Assembly: GCF_921294215.1 (NCBI RefSeq)
Contig: NZ_CAKLDM010000002.1
Coordinates: 1,054,001 to 1,118,000, forward strand
Source: Vibrio marisflavi CECT 7928
GTDB lineage: Bacteria > Pseudomonadota > Gammaproteobacteria > Enterobacterales > Vibrionaceae
DNA: 64,000 nucleotides
Direction: 5' to 3'
Position 1 is the first letter of the stretch. Every line of letters begins with the position of its first letter. Shown in pieces: positions 43,556 to 52,713 of this stretch. The position numbers and the translations under genes were made by a program. The notes below the pieces were generated by a model that was given only the letters and a program-made list of their open reading frames with translations, ran no database searches and had not been told where the DNA came from.

Positions 43556-44749
43556 TTACAAAACTTTGCATGCAAAGCCTTTTAAATAAAAACCTTCGGG
43601 GTATGCACTATCCGTCAGGTGGTCAGCCGCTTGCTCGAAACGTTCGACAAATTTAACTGTGCGTTTCGCATCCAGTGCGGCATCGGCAATAATTTTTTGG
43701 AACAAGCTGGTGTCCATGAGGCCTGAGCAAGAATAGGTGAGTAGAGTGCCACCTGGTTTCAATATTTGCATGGCAAGCATATTGATGTCTTTGTAACCCT
43801 TAGCTCCGGAAGTTAAGTTTTGCTTACTGGAAACAAACTTCGGTGGATCCATAATCACGACGTCAAATGTGGTGCCTTGATCTCGATACTCACGCAAAAC
43901 TTGGAAAACATCAGCATTTAGAAATACTGCTCTTTTTTTACTGATATCTAGGTCATTTTCTATTGCATTTTGCTTTGCTGTATCAAGAGCGGGTTGAGAC
44001 ACATCAACATTAATCACGCGCTTTGCGTTACCTTTTAAAGCGTATAGACCAAAAGCCCCAGTGTACGAGAAACAGTTGAGGACATCTTTGTTTTCAACGT
44101 ACTTCATTGACTCTATACGACTGTCTCTTTGGTCAAGATAAAAGCCTGTTTTATGTCCATTTTTTATATCAACCAGTATTTTTAGATCATTTTCATTGAT
44201 AGTAGTGAAATTGGGTGGAGCATCACCGTGGAGAACACCGACTCTTTCTTCTAAGCCTTCTTTTTTGCGTACCGCCACATCTGAGCGCTCATACACATTG
44301 CAGTTTGGAAAAACTTCGGTGAGTGCTTGAACTAAGACATCCTTTTGAAACTCGGCTCCTGCACTAAGAAGTTGGCAAACCAGATAATTATCATATTTAT
44401 CTATCGTTATACCAGGAAGCCCGTCAGACTCTGCTGCAATTAACCTAAATCCGGTAAGATTTGAGCGGGCAATTGCTTCTTGTCGAACTAAATGAGCATC
44501 TTTAATACGTTTTATGAAAAAACCGAGGTCGATATCTTGGTTAGGCTCAGTTGTCCAAACTCGAGCTCGGATTTGAGAATTAGGAGAATATGCAGCTTTA
44601 GCAAGCCACTCGCCATTGTGAGATAACACATCGACTGTCTCACCTAGTTGCGGGTTACCCTCTACTTTAGCGATACCACGAGAGAATATCCAAGGGTGTT
44701 TTCTACGGACTGACTTGTCACGGCCTTTAACTAGGTAAATAGCTGGCAT
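43556..44749 (-). CDS. rlmI: 23S rRNA m5C1962 methyltransferase RlmI
   Basis: A 397-residue SAM-dependent methyltransferase that makes m5C1962 in 23S rRNA. An N-terminal PUA domain (about 1-80; [17 protein letters not shown]) precedes the Rossmann domain with the SAM motif [29 protein letters not shown] and the catalytic-Cys motif YSCSGLMD. Length matches E. coli RlmI. The rlmI-acyP-tusE-yccA neighbourhood is conserved in vibrios. It is divergent from acyP. Confidence 0.92.
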   Translation of the reverse strand: MPAIYLVKGRDKSVRRKHPWIFSRGIAKVEGNPQLGETVDVLSHNGEWLAKAAYSPNSQIRARVWTTEPNQDIDLGFFIKRIKDAHLVRQEAIARSNLTGFRLIAAESDGLPGITIDKYDNYLVCQLLSAGAEFQKDVLVQALTEVFPNCNVYERSDVAVRKKEGLEERVGVLHGDAPPNFTTINENDLKILVDIKNGHKTGFYLDQRDSRIESMKYVENKDVLNCFSYTGAFGLYALKGNAKRVINVDVSQPALDTAKQNAIENDLDISKKRAVFLNADVFQVLREYRDQGTTFDVVIMDPPKFVSSKQNLTSGAKGYKDINMLAMQILKPGGTLLTYSCSGLMDTSLFQKIIADAALDAKRTVKFVERFEQAADHLTDSAYPEGFYLKGFACKVL

Positions 44750-44898
44750 TGATGATCTCTATACATTTCAATAGTGGGGCGCCATTGTCCTGTAACTGAT
44801 CCCAAATTGCAATGTAATCAAGAAAAATCGATGGACCGGATATTATGGTGAAAGTTACCATTTAATTAGGCGTAGTTCTCAGTGGTTAAGGTGACACC

Positions 44899-45171
44899 AT
44901 GACAAAAAAATGCGAAAAATTTACGGTATCCGGAATCGTACAAGGTGTGGGCTTTCGTTACCACACAGTACATCAGGGAATGCTACTTGGGCTAACTGGA
45001 TACGCATTAAACTTAAATGACGGAGACGTAGAAGTTGTGGTCTGCGGTACAGAAGAGCAGATAAGCAAAATGGCTCAATGGTTAACGGTTGGTCCGAGAA
45101 CGGCTACGGTTGATAATGTTGTACGTGGTGCTGCGGATTTGAAGGAATATAAAGGGTTTAAGATCCTGTAG
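44899..45171 (+). CDS. acyP: Acylphosphatase AcyP
   Basis: A 90-residue acylphosphatase that hydrolyses carboxyl-phosphate bonds. The catalytic Arg is in QGVGFRYHT (about residue 22) and the Asn in YALNLNDGDVEV. Length and both signature blocks are complete. It is convergent with tusE, and its stop codon lies in a 10-bp hairpin. Confidence 0.94.
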   Translation: MTKKCEKFTVSGIVQGVGFRYHTVHQGMLLGLTGYALNLNDGDVEVVVCGTEEQISKMAQWLTVGPRTATVDNVVRGAADLKEYKGFKIL

Positions 45172-45191
45172 CGTATGAGTTGCTACAGGAT
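45163..45191. terminator. Long perfect hairpin between acyP and tusE
   Basis: ATCCTGTAGC and GCTACAGGAT form a perfect 10-bp stem with a nine-base loop, overlapping the acyP stop. No T-run follows on either strand, so it is not a canonical terminator, but the position between convergent genes suggests a shared 3'-end structure. Confidence 0.5.
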
Positions 45192-45196
45192 TACTA

Positions 45197-45526
45197 CTAG
45201 AGGCATTTCACTGGTTTAGGTAAGCCTGCTAATTTGGTTGCTTGCTTTGCTGGCCCTTTCTTAAATAGTTTAAAAAGATACTTACTATTTCCTTTTTCTG
45301 GCCCGTGTGCATTTTCCATTGCTTTCACAAGCATTCGAACTGCAGGAGAAGTATTAAACTCCTCATAAAACTCTCTGACGAAATGAACGACTTCTAGGTG
45401 AGCATCAGTAAGTTCGATATTTTCTTCTAGCGCTAAGATCTCAATCATACCTTCTTCCCACTCTTTATAGTTGAGAAGGTAGCCTTGAGAGTCTGTTTCG
45501 ATTTGTTTACCGTTGTATACAAACAT
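45197..45526 (-). CDS. tusE: Sulfurtransferase TusE (DsrC-like)
   Basis: A 109-residue TusE/DsrC-family protein. It receives sulfur from the TusBCD complex for 2-thiouridine synthesis in tRNA. The penultimate conserved Cys is present (PKPVKCL at the C-terminus), the residue that carries the persulfide. The N-terminus [14 protein letters not shown] is typical. It is transcribed in the same direction as yccA but after a strong terminator. Confidence 0.93.
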   Translation of the reverse strand: MFVYNGKQIETDSQGYLLNYKEWEEGMIEILALEENIELTDAHLEVVHFVREFYEEFNTSPAVRMLVKAMENAHGPEKGNSKYLFKLFKKGPAKQATKLAGLPKPVKCL

Positions 45527-45601
45527 GTGATTGATTGCTTTTGTGACTTTTAACTAATGTAGGGTACGGAGAGTTATCCCAGATCTCAATAGTATAAGAA
45601 T

Positions 45602-45635
45602 AAAAAAGCCTGACAATATTAAACTGTCAGGCTTT
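45602..45635 (-). terminator. Rho-independent terminator of yccA
   Basis: AAAGCCTGACA and TGTCAGGCTTT form an 11-bp stem with a nine-base loop, followed on the minus strand by TTTTTTA. It lies 26 bp after the yccA stop. Confidence 0.9.
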
Positions 45636-45660
45636 AAATTCGTTATTACTAAGGAGAACG

Positions 45661-46320
45661 TTAGTCTCTAGTAATACCAAGAATGCTTAGCAAACTAATA
45701 AAGATGTTGTAGATTGACACAAACAAAGTGATAGTCGCTGAGATGTAGTTTGTCTCACCACCGCGAATAATGCCCTGAGTGGTATACAAAATTGCTAGTG
45801 TAGAGAAGATGATAAACAAGCTGCTCAACACAAGGTGCAGAACTGTTGAGTGCAAGAAGATGCTCGCAATCATACCAACAATCAGTACAACAAATAGAGA
45901 CAACATCAGACCACCAAGCATAGATAAGTCACGCTTGGTTGTAAGAGCGTATGCTGATGCACCGATGAATGCTAAACCAGTACCACCTAGAGCTGTTAGC
46001 ACGATGTCACCCATGCCAGCACCTACATACATGTTGATCAGTGGGCCAACGGTATACCCTAGGAAGCCAGTAAATAGGAAAGTAAATACTAATCCCATTC
46101 CGTTATTACGGTTTTTCTCTGTTAGGAAAAGTAAGCCGTAGAAGCCGACTAGCATAATGATTATGCCAGGGCTAGGGAGGTTTAGCGCCATAGTGACACC
46201 AGCAACCATTGCAGACCAAATTAGCGTAATTGCAAGCAATGCGTATGTGTTACGCAAAACTTTGTTGGTTTGCAGAGCACTTTGCTGTTGGGTCGAAGTG
46301 CGAGTATACATGTTATTCAT
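45661..46320 (-). CDS. yccA: Bax-inhibitor-1-family membrane protein YccA
   Basis: A 219-residue integral membrane protein with about seven helices and the BI-1 family pattern (NTYALLAITLIWSAMVAG near the N-terminus, SIYNIFISLLSILG near the end). In E. coli YccA is a substrate and modulator of the membrane protease FtsH. The short cytoplasmic N-terminus TSTQQQSALQTNKVLRN contains the degradation-signal region by position. It is transcribed alone. Confidence 0.92.
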   Translation of the reverse strand: MNNMYTRTSTQQQSALQTNKVLRNTYALLAITLIWSAMVAGVTMALNLPSPGIIIMLVGFYGLLFLTEKNRNNGMGLVFTFLFTGFLGYTVGPLINMYVGAGMGDIVLTALGGTGLAFIGASAYALTTKRDLSMLGGLMLSLFVVLIVGMIASIFLHSTVLHLVLSSLFIIFSTLAILYTTQGIIRGGETNYISATITLFVSIYNIFISLLSILGITRD

Positions 46321-46474
46321 AGTCTTCCTCGTGAAAGGTATTCATATATAATTATGTACATTTATGGGGCTGAAAGTTCAGAAAATCAAGTCTTTTGTTA
46401 AAACGAGATTCTCGCAATGTGTAACACGATATAACATCTGTGCTCTGTTAGCGCATCTATGCCAAATTTATGGT

Positions 46475-47239
46475 CTAATGATGTAGAATTTGAGCCAAGA
46501 AGTTTTGTGTTCTATCTGATTGAGGATTCTCAAAAAACTCAACCGGGTTGTTTTCCTCAATTATCTCACCAGCGTCCATAAATATCACTCTATCTGCAAC
46601 TTCTTTTGCAAACCCCATCTCGTGTGTTACACAAAGCATTGTCATACCTTCTTCTGCTAGCTCGACCATAACATCTAGCACCTCGCGAACCATTTCAGGA
46701 TCGAGTGCTGAAGTCGGCTCGTCAAACAGCATGACTTGTGGATTCATACACAGTGAGCGTGCAATTGCTACACGTTGTTGCTGACCACCAGAAAGCTGCC
46801 CCGGAAATTTTTCAGCTTGGTCTGGAATCTTTACCCTTTCTAGATATTTCATCGCTATCTTTTCAGCTTCCGACTTAGGCATTTTCTTTACCCAAATTGG
46901 AGCTAATGTGCAGTTTTCTAAAACGGTTAGGTGAGGGAATAGGTTAAAGTGCTGGAAACACATGCCGACTTCACGACGCACTGCTTCAATATTCTTTAAG
47001 TCCTCTGTTAGCTCATTGCCAGAAACAAAAATATGTCCTTTCTGATGCTCTTCAAGGCGATTGATGCAGCGAATCATCGTTGACTTTCCAGAGCCTGAGG
47101 GGCCGCAGATAACAATTTTTTCGCCTTTACGAACGTTCAAGTTAATGTTCTTAAGTACGTGAAACTCACCATACCATTTGTTCATGTCTTGAATTTGAAT
47201 CATCGGCTCTGATGAATCTAGATTAGTTGTTTGTGTCAT
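46475..47239 (-). CDS. aapP: Amino-acid ABC transporter ATP-binding protein (AapP-type)
   Basis: A 254-residue polar-amino-acid ABC ATPase. Walker [10 protein letters not shown] (about 46-54), signature [15 protein letters not shown], Walker [16 protein letters not shown] and the H-loop VTHEM are all intact. It energises the two permease subunits encoded upstream. The AapP identity is from the four-gene order with large, fused-loop permeases. Confidence 0.88.
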   Translation of the reverse strand: MTQTTNLDSSEPMIQIQDMNKWYGEFHVLKNINLNVRKGEKIVICGPSGSGKSTMIRCINRLEEHQKGHIFVSGNELTEDLKNIEAVRREVGMCFQHFNLFPHLTVLENCTLAPIWVKKMPKSEAEKIAMKYLERVKIPDQAEKFPGQLSGGQQQRVAIARSLCMNPQVMLFDEPTSALDPEMVREVLDVMVELAEEGMTMLCVTHEMGFAKEVADRVIFMDAGEIIEENNPVEFFENPQSDRTQNFLAQILHH

Positions 47240-47279
47240 AATTTGTCCTCAAACTTAAATTCTATTGACTTCTTAATTG

Positions 47280-48377
47280 TTATCGTTTGTGTCCCGTATG
47301 CAGTTTATTCTCCAACCATATGGAGTATCTCGACATACCGAAGCAAAAGACCCAAAAAACTAATGCTACAAATATATAACTTTCGGTCGCAAAGCCTAAC
47401 CACTCAGGGTCTGTATTGGCTGCCTGACCTATACCCAGTACGTCAAACATGCCGATGATTAGTACCAAACTGGTATCTTTGAATAGGCCGATAAAGGTGT
47501 TTACGATTGAAGGGATAGTAATCTTCAAGGCTTGCGGCAAAACTATAAGTGCCATTTTTTTCGAGTAGGTAAGTCCAAGCGCATCGGCAGCTTCATATTG
47601 TCCTTTTGGAATCGCTTGAAGCCCGCCACGTACTACTTCCGCCATGTATGCGGCACTAAACATTACAACACCTATTAGGGCGCGGACTAGCTTGTCGGTC
47701 TCGGAACCCTCTGACAAAAATAGTGGTAGCATTACGGAAGCCATAAAGAGCACAGTAATGAGTGGAACTCCACGCCAAATCTCGATGTATACAGTACACA
47801 TACTACGAATTATTGGCATTTCAGACCGTCTTCCCAGAGCGAGTACTATACCAATGGGTAGCGAAACAATAATCCCCACTAAGGCGATGATTAACGTGAC
47901 TAGTAATCCACCCCATTTGTGAGTATCGACAACTTCTAAGCCAAACACACCGCCGTAGAGCAGTCCAATCATTAGGAAAGGGTAGATATTTACAAAGAAT
48001 AACCAAACCCAAAGTCTTTTTGGAGTTTTCTCATATGCTAACAGAACGGTAAAAATGGCTAGCGTAATGTAGAATAACCTTGGCCTCCAAAGCTCTTCAT
48101 GTGGGTAAAACCCATACATGAATTGCTCCCAACGCACATTAATAAATACCCAACATGCCCCAGCCCTTGAACAGTCATCTCTGGTCGTTCCTACCCAGTC
48201 TGCATTGAGAAATGCCCAGTCAAAGATATTCCATATCGCGATAAGTGCTAAGTATCCAAGCAAAATTGTGATGATTGAGTTAAAAGGGCCACTAAATAGG
48301 TTTCTTCTCATCCACCCAATTACACCAACGGTATTTGCTGGTGGCGGCAGATCGGGCAAAAATTCATGCTTCTTCAT
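47280..48377 (-). CDS. aapM: Amino-acid ABC transporter permease (AapM-type)
   Basis: A 365-residue inner-membrane permease with about eight helices; the EAA loop is in VVLPQALKITIPSIVNTFIGLFK. The long N-terminal extension with two extra helices is typical of AapM/BztC in general L-amino-acid transporters. It follows aapQ by four bases. Confidence 0.85.
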   Translation of the reverse strand: MKKHEFLPDLPPPANTVGVIGWMRRNLFSGPFNSIITILLGYLALIAIWNIFDWAFLNADWVGTTRDDCSRAGACWVFINVRWEQFMYGFYPHEELWRPRLFYITLAIFTVLLAYEKTPKRLWVWLFFVNIYPFLMIGLLYGGVFGLEVVDTHKWGGLLVTLIIALVGIIVSLPIGIVLALGRRSEMPIIRSMCTVYIEIWRGVPLITVLFMASVMLPLFLSEGSETDKLVRALIGVVMFSAAYMAEVVRGGLQAIPKGQYEAADALGLTYSKKMALIVLPQALKITIPSIVNTFIGLFKDTSLVLIIGMFDVLGIGQAANTDPEWLGFATESYIFVALVFWVFCFGMSRYSIWLENKLHTGHKR

Positions 48378-48381
48378 ATTA

Positions 48382-49587
48382 CTACCTCTCTACCAATGCC
48401 ACTTTTCGGTTGTACATATTCATGATTGCTGATGTTATTAAACTCAATGAAAGATAAACCGCCATGGTCATCGCGATAATCTCAATTGCCTGACCTGTCT
48501 GGTTTAAGGTCGTTCCCGCGAATACCGAAACGAGATCCGGATAACCAATAGCCATCGCAAGAGAAGAGTTTTTGGTCAAGTTTAAGTATTGGCTTGTCAG
48601 CGGGGGAATAATGATTCTCAGCGCTTGAGGGATCACAACCAATTTGAGGGTTTTTCCGCGAGGTAGGCCTAAGCTCATCGCTGCTTCCGTTTGTCCGTGG
48701 CTAACGGCATTAATACCTGAACGAACTATCTCTGCTATGAACGAAGCTGTATAAATAGAAAGAGCAAGCAAAAGGGCGGCTAACTCAGGAATGATACTAA
48801 TACCGCCTTGAAAGTTAAACCCTTGTAATTTAGGGTATTGCGCACTGATAGGTGAGCCCATAATGAAATACACCACGACAGGAAGTACAACGCACAATAG
48901 GAGAATAATCCTACCCATTGGCGTTTGTCGGCCAGTAAGCTTTTGCTTATTGTTCGCCCAAACATTAATGACTACAGACGCACATATTCCGGCCAATAAG
49001 GTCAATACGACAAAGATACTACCTGATTCAAAAACTGGCTCGGGGAAATATAACCCGCGAACATTTAAAAATACCGCTTCACCTAAGCTCATACTTTGCC
49101 TCGGTGAGGGTAGTGCTTGCAGTACAGCAAAGTACCAAAAGAAAATTTGCAGCAATAGTGGAATGTTACGGAATGTTTCTATATATACAGCGGCAAATCG
49201 GCTGACTAGCCAATTTGATGACAATCTTGCTATACCAATAATGAAACCGAGGACTGTTGCGAGAATAATACCAAGTATTGAAACTAGCGCAGTATTTAGA
49301 AGGCCAACGACGAATGTACGACCATAAGAATAGGTTTCGTTATAGTCAATTAGACTCAACCCAATACCAAACCCTGCTTCTTGGTTTAAAAATCCAAAGC
49401 CGGTAGCAATACCGCGGGCTTCTAGGTTATTCAATGCATTATTTACGATAGTGTAAAAAAAGAAGGCTAAGAGACAAATAGCAATGACTTGGATTGCGGC
49501 TGCGCGGAACGTTGGGTTGTAAAGCAAGTTTTTACCTTTCGTCCCTCCGTGCTGTGTGTTAGATGTAGAATTTTCAGTAGGCTTCAT
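48382..49587 (-). CDS. aapQ: Amino-acid ABC transporter permease (AapQ-type)
   Basis: A 401-residue permease. The EAA-type loop reads EAAMSLGLPRGKTLKLVVIP (about 321-340), and a long periplasmic/helical insertion separates the second and third helices, as in AapQ/BztB. It pairs with AapM to form the channel. A GC-rich hairpin separates it from aapJ. Confidence 0.85.
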   Translation of the reverse strand: MKPTENSTSNTQHGGTKGKNLLYNPTFRAAAIQVIAICLLAFFFYTIVNNALNNLEARGIATGFGFLNQEAGFGIGLSLIDYNETYSYGRTFVVGLLNTALVSILGIILATVLGFIIGIARLSSNWLVSRFAAVYIETFRNIPLLLQIFFWYFAVLQALPSPRQSMSLGEAVFLNVRGLYFPEPVFESGSIFVVLTLLAGICASVVINVWANNKQKLTGRQTPMGRIILLLCVVLPVVVYFIMGSPISAQYPKLQGFNFQGGISIIPELAALLLALSIYTASFIAEIVRSGINAVSHGQTEAAMSLGLPRGKTLKLVVIPQALRIIIPPLTSQYLNLTKNSSLAMAIGYPDLVSVFAGTTLNQTGQAIEIIAMTMAVYLSLSLITSAIMNMYNRKVALVER

Positions 49588-49616
49588 ACAACAGTCACCT
49601 CAAATATATGTAGCAA

Positions 49617-49635
49617 GGGCGGGGATTACCCGCCC
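49617..49635 (-). terminator. Intra-operon GC-rich hairpin after aapJ
   Basis: GGGCGGG and CCCGCCC form a 7-bp all-GC stem around five bases, with no T-run. It lies 17 bp after the aapJ stop. Such stems often stabilise the binding-protein mRNA so that it exceeds the permease mRNA. Confidence 0.6.
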
Positions 49636-49651
49636 AGGTTTATTACAAGGC

Positions 49652-50680
49652 TTATCGAATTGGTGGGGCATACATGATGCCACCAGCATTCCACAGTGCA
49701 TTTACGCCTCGTGATATTTGGAGTGGCGAACCTTTACCAACGGTACGCTCAAAGCTTTCGCCGTAGTTACCAACTTGTTTAACGATTTGGTATCCCCAGT
49801 CATCTCTGATTCCTAAACCTTTACCTTTAGGCCCAGAAAGCCCCAAGATCCTTTGAATATTAGGATCTTTCGACTTCAGCATTGCATCTGCATTCTTAGA
49901 TGTAATACCAAACTCTTCCGCATTGACCATTGAGAACAGAACCCACTTAGCAATGTTAAACCATTGGTCATCACCTTGGCGTACAACAGGCCCTAGAGGC
50001 TCTTTCGAGATGATTTCTGGTAGTACAATTGCTGTTTTCGGATCTTTAAGGTTTAGACGAAGAGCATATAAGCCTGATTGGTCAGTTGTAAGAACGTCAC
50101 AACGCCCAGCATCGAAACCAGCAGATGTTTGTGGAGCAGTATCAAATACTACAGGCTTGTACTTCATGCCATTGGTTCGGAAGTAGTCAGCTAAGTTTAA
50201 CTCGGTAGTGGTACCCGATTGCACACATATCGATGCACCATCAAGCTCTTTAGCACTGGTTACACCAAGAGACTTTTTAACCATAAAGCCTTGGCCATCG
50301 TAGTAGTTTACACCAGCAAAGTTTAGACCTAGAGCTGTATCACGGTGTAGTGTCCACGTTGTGTTACGGGATAGAACATCAATTTCACCAGATTGCAAAG
50401 CAGTGAAACGCTCTTTCGCTGTTAGTGGGACGTATTTGACTTTCTTTTTGTCTCCAAGTACCGCTGCAGCGATTGCTTGGCAATACTCTACGTCGATACC
50501 TTCCCATTCGCCTTTTGAGTTAGGGTTGGAGAAACCGGGTAGACCAGCACTGACCCCACAAGTTAAAAATCCCTGTTTAGTCACTTTTTCAAGTGTGCTA
50601 TCTGCAGCAGAAGCACTGTTTGCGACCAACGCAGTAGAAGCAGCTACGACGGAGGCAAGAAGTGTTAGTTTGTTTGCCAT
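49652..50680 (-). CDS. aapJ: Amino-acid ABC transporter solute-binding protein (AapJ-type)
   Basis: A 342-residue periplasmic binding protein with a signal peptide (about 1-26, ending NSASAA). FLTCGVSAGLPGFSNPNSKG and EGIDVEYCQAIAAAVLG are family-3 motifs. It collects a range of L-amino acids for the AapQ/M/P transporter. The first gene of the operon, separated from aapQ by 64 bp containing a hairpin. Confidence 0.9.
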   Translation of the reverse strand: MANKLTLLASVVAASTALVANSASAADSTLEKVTKQGFLTCGVSAGLPGFSNPNSKGEWEGIDVEYCQAIAAAVLGDKKKVKYVPLTAKERFTALQSGEIDVLSRNTTWTLHRDTALGLNFAGVNYYDGQGFMVKKSLGVTSAKELDGASICVQSGTTTELNLADYFRTNGMKYKPVVFDTAPQTSAGFDAGRCDVLTTDQSGLYALRLNLKDPKTAIVLPEIISKEPLGPVVRQGDDQWFNIAKWVLFSMVNAEEFGITSKNADAMLKSKDPNIQRILGLSGPKGKGLGIRDDWGYQIVKQVGNYGESFERTVGKGSPLQISRGVNALWNAGGIMYAPPIR

Positions 50681-51204
50681 TTGTTTCCTTCCTGTATTAA
50701 CCTTGTTAAATCGTTAAATTCAGATACAACTCTAATGTATATGTTGCTATAACTGAGCTGGCCCCATATGAGATCAATGTCTCACATGTAAATCAACCAG
50801 TTATAAGCGTAGGTAAGGATTTCAATTTTCTCAAATGTTTAATTTGAAAAGATTTTTGACTCACGTCACACCTAAATTCCATTATTAGCATGTCTAAATG
50901 TTATCCAAATGTAAATAAAGTGTGTTGTTTCATACTTGCTACCTAAAGAATAAAACTCGGTAAAAGTGTTTCGTAAGTGGTCAATATATGACTCATATGC
51001 GAGTAAGTTGGGTATTTTCTCGGAATGAAGTAGTAAATAGAGATAAATATAAAGCGGCGAAGTTTGCTTCTTAATATTTGTTTGCGATGGCACCGGATTT
51101 GTTGACCTTGAATAAACTCTTCATCTCTGGCGTGTGCAGAGGACTAGTTTTTGTTAGGCTAGAGAGCTATACAATGTTTTCAACTTTTTCCTAAAAGGAT
51201 TTAG
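50681..51204. other. Divergent aapJ / CysG-like intergenic region
   Basis: 524 bp without a supported gene; a 73-codon minus-strand frame (50872-51093) lacks a ribosome-binding site and any recognised motif. The region is AT-rich and includes one 24-bp imperfect palindrome (separate entry) and the ribosome-binding site AAAGG nine bases before the CysG-like start. Promoters for both genes must lie here, but I could not pick a convincing pair. Confidence 0.45.
50765..50788. promoter_or_regulatory. 24-bp imperfect palindrome upstream of aapJ
   Basis: CATATGAGA and TCTCACATG form 9-base arms with one mismatch, around TCAATG. It lies 85-108 bp upstream of aapJ, a suitable place for an amino-acid-responsive regulator. 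The spacing is like a CRP site but the arms do not match it well; the protein is unknown. Confidence 0.4.
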
Positions 51205-52143
51205 ATGCAATATTTTCCGTTGTTTTTGGACTTAAATCACAAACCTGTTTTAGTGATTGGGGGTGGAGAGGTCGCTACTCGAAAAGTCGAGATGCTGATG
51301 AGAGCAGGGGCGGTTGTAACGGTTGTATCTCCCAATATTGATCAACAGTTAAAAACATGGGTTGATGAGAATAGCTGCCATTGGATACAAAACTTTTACT
51401 CTTCTGATTTACTCTCCAATGAATATGTCCAGCTTTGGGCTACAACGAATAATCCCACGATTAATCATCAGATCTACAAAGACGCTAAAAAATTTGGCAT
51501 CTTGGTAAATGTCGTTGACGATCAGCCGTATTGTGATTTCATTACGCCCTCTATAATTAATCGCGGAAAAATCCAGATTGCGATCTCCAGTGGTGGGGCT
51601 TCACCAGTTTTGGTAAGAAAAATTAGGCAGACCTTTGAGTCTTTGCTTGCCCAGAATACGTCATTGCTTGCCGACTTTGTGTGTTCAAAAAGAAACGCTA
51701 TAAAAGAGCAATTCGCTACAGTGACGGAACGTAAACGCTTTTGGGAGTCGTTTTTCGACAATGAGTTCGTCAATGCTTCAAATAAGCGTGAAGACTTAGA
51801 AGCCCTTTATCAGTCGCTTATTGAGAAAAAGCAGCAGGAAAGTGGCTCACTAATATGGATTGAGTATGATCACGATGTCGAGCTTCTCACCATTAAGGCA
51901 CTTCAACAAATGCAAAAAGTTGAACTGGTTTATCACACTGAAGACTGTCCATTGGAACTTATGGACTTAGTTAGAAGGGATGCAAACAGACAGGCGTTTA
52001 AAGATGCAGTTGAGCTTGCTTCTTTGCTAGACAGAGAGTCGAATGAGGTACAACGACGCTGTGTGTTGGTTCCGTCAGGTAGCAATGAGTTCAACCTGCT
52101 TATAGGAAAAAGCAAATTATACAAGTTGGGGCAAGTGTTATAA
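51205..52143 (+). CDS. CysG-like protein: SirC domain plus truncated methyltransferase
   Basis: A 312-residue protein. Residues 1-150 are an intact precorrin-2 dehydrogenase/ferrochelatase domain (VLVIGGGEVATRKVEML, catalytic Asp in NVVDDQPYCDFITPSII, and ISSGGASPVLVRKIRQ). After a helical linker, residues about 214-270 align with the start of the CysG methyltransferase domain (LLTIKALQQMQKVELVY, LMDLVRRDANR), but the SAM-binding GxGPGD is replaced by IEYDHD and the chain ends about 150 residues early. It should make siroheme from precorrin-2; uroporphyrinogen methylation would need a separate CobA. Vibrios commonly have such a protein, so the loss may be old. Confidence 0.82.
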   Translation: MQYFPLFLDLNHKPVLVIGGGEVATRKVEMLMRAGAVVTVVSPNIDQQLKTWVDENSCHWIQNFYSSDLLSNEYVQLWATTNNPTINHQIYKDAKKFGILVNVVDDQPYCDFITPSIINRGKIQIAISSGGASPVLVRKIRQTFESLLAQNTSLLADFVCSKRNAIKEQFATVTERKRFWESFFDNEFVNASNKREDLEALYQSLIEKKQQESGSLIWIEYDHDVELLTIKALQQMQKVELVYHTEDCPLELMDLVRRDANRQAFKDAVELASLLDRESNEVQRRCVLVPSGSNEFNLLIGKSKLYKLGQVL

Positions 52144-52169
52144 AAATGGCTCCATTAAGGAGCCATTTT
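52143..52169. terminator. Bidirectional terminator (CysG-like gene / yajQ)
   Basis: AAAATGGCTCC and GGAGCCATTTT form an 11-bp stem around five bases. The A/T flanks supply a T-run on both strands. It lies between convergent genes. Confidence 0.85.
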
Positions 52170-52203
52170 CTGATTTAGCTTAACGCTCATATTGCTAAAA
52201 ACT

Positions 52204-52689
52204 TTAATCTCTAAAGTTTTCATACTGGAATGGCTGACCAAGTTCTGCTTGTTTGATCAACGCGATAACAGACTGTAAATCGTCGCGCTTTTTGCCAGTT
52301 ACGCGAACTTTTTCACCTTGGATAGCCGCTTGCACTTTTAATTTTGCATCTTTAATTGCTTTAACGATTTTTTTCGCCGTTGGAGTGTCGATACCTTGCT
52401 TAAACAAGATATTCTGACTCCACATTTTTCCTGATTGATCAGGAGTCTGAGAGTCCATTGAATTTACATCAACGCCACGCTTAGTAAGGTTGCCGCGCAA
52501 AATATCACGCATTTGCTTTAGCTGAAAATCAGCCTCAGCGCTAAGTTTCACGCTCTCTTCTTTTTGTATTTCAAAAGATGCTTCAACTCCTCGAAAGTCG
52601 AAACGAGTCGAAAGCTCTCTAGAGGCATTCTCAACAGCATTTCTGAGCTCTACAGTATTGATTTCAGAGACGATATCAAATGATGGCAT
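52204..52689 (-). CDS. yajQ: YajQ family nucleotide-binding protein
   Basis: A 161-residue UPF0234/YajQ protein. It starts [20 protein letters not shown] and contains [15 protein letters not shown] and [15 protein letters not shown] segments of two tandem RNP-like folds. Family members bind nucleotides or tRNA, and some bind cyclic di-GMP; which applies here is unknown. It follows aroH by 24 bp and may be co-transcribed. Confidence 0.93.
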   Translation of the reverse strand: MPSFDIVSEINTVELRNAVENASRELSTRFDFRGVEASFEIQKEESVKLSAEADFQLKQMRDILRGNLTKRGVDVNSMDSQTPDQSGKMWSQNILFKQGIDTPTAKKIVKAIKDAKLKVQAAIQGEKVRVTGKKRDDLQSVIALIKQAELGQPFQYENFRD

Positions 52690-52713
52690 AACGTATATAT
52701 CCTTCCTAAAAAC

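Noticed and set aside
46384..46400. Terminator for aapP
   Set aside because: Only a 4-bp stem (CGAG/CTCG) with a short T-run; too weak to list.
50872..51093. 73-codon minus-strand reading frame upstream of aapJ
   Set aside because: No ribosome-binding site, low-complexity composition and inside the divergent promoter region.
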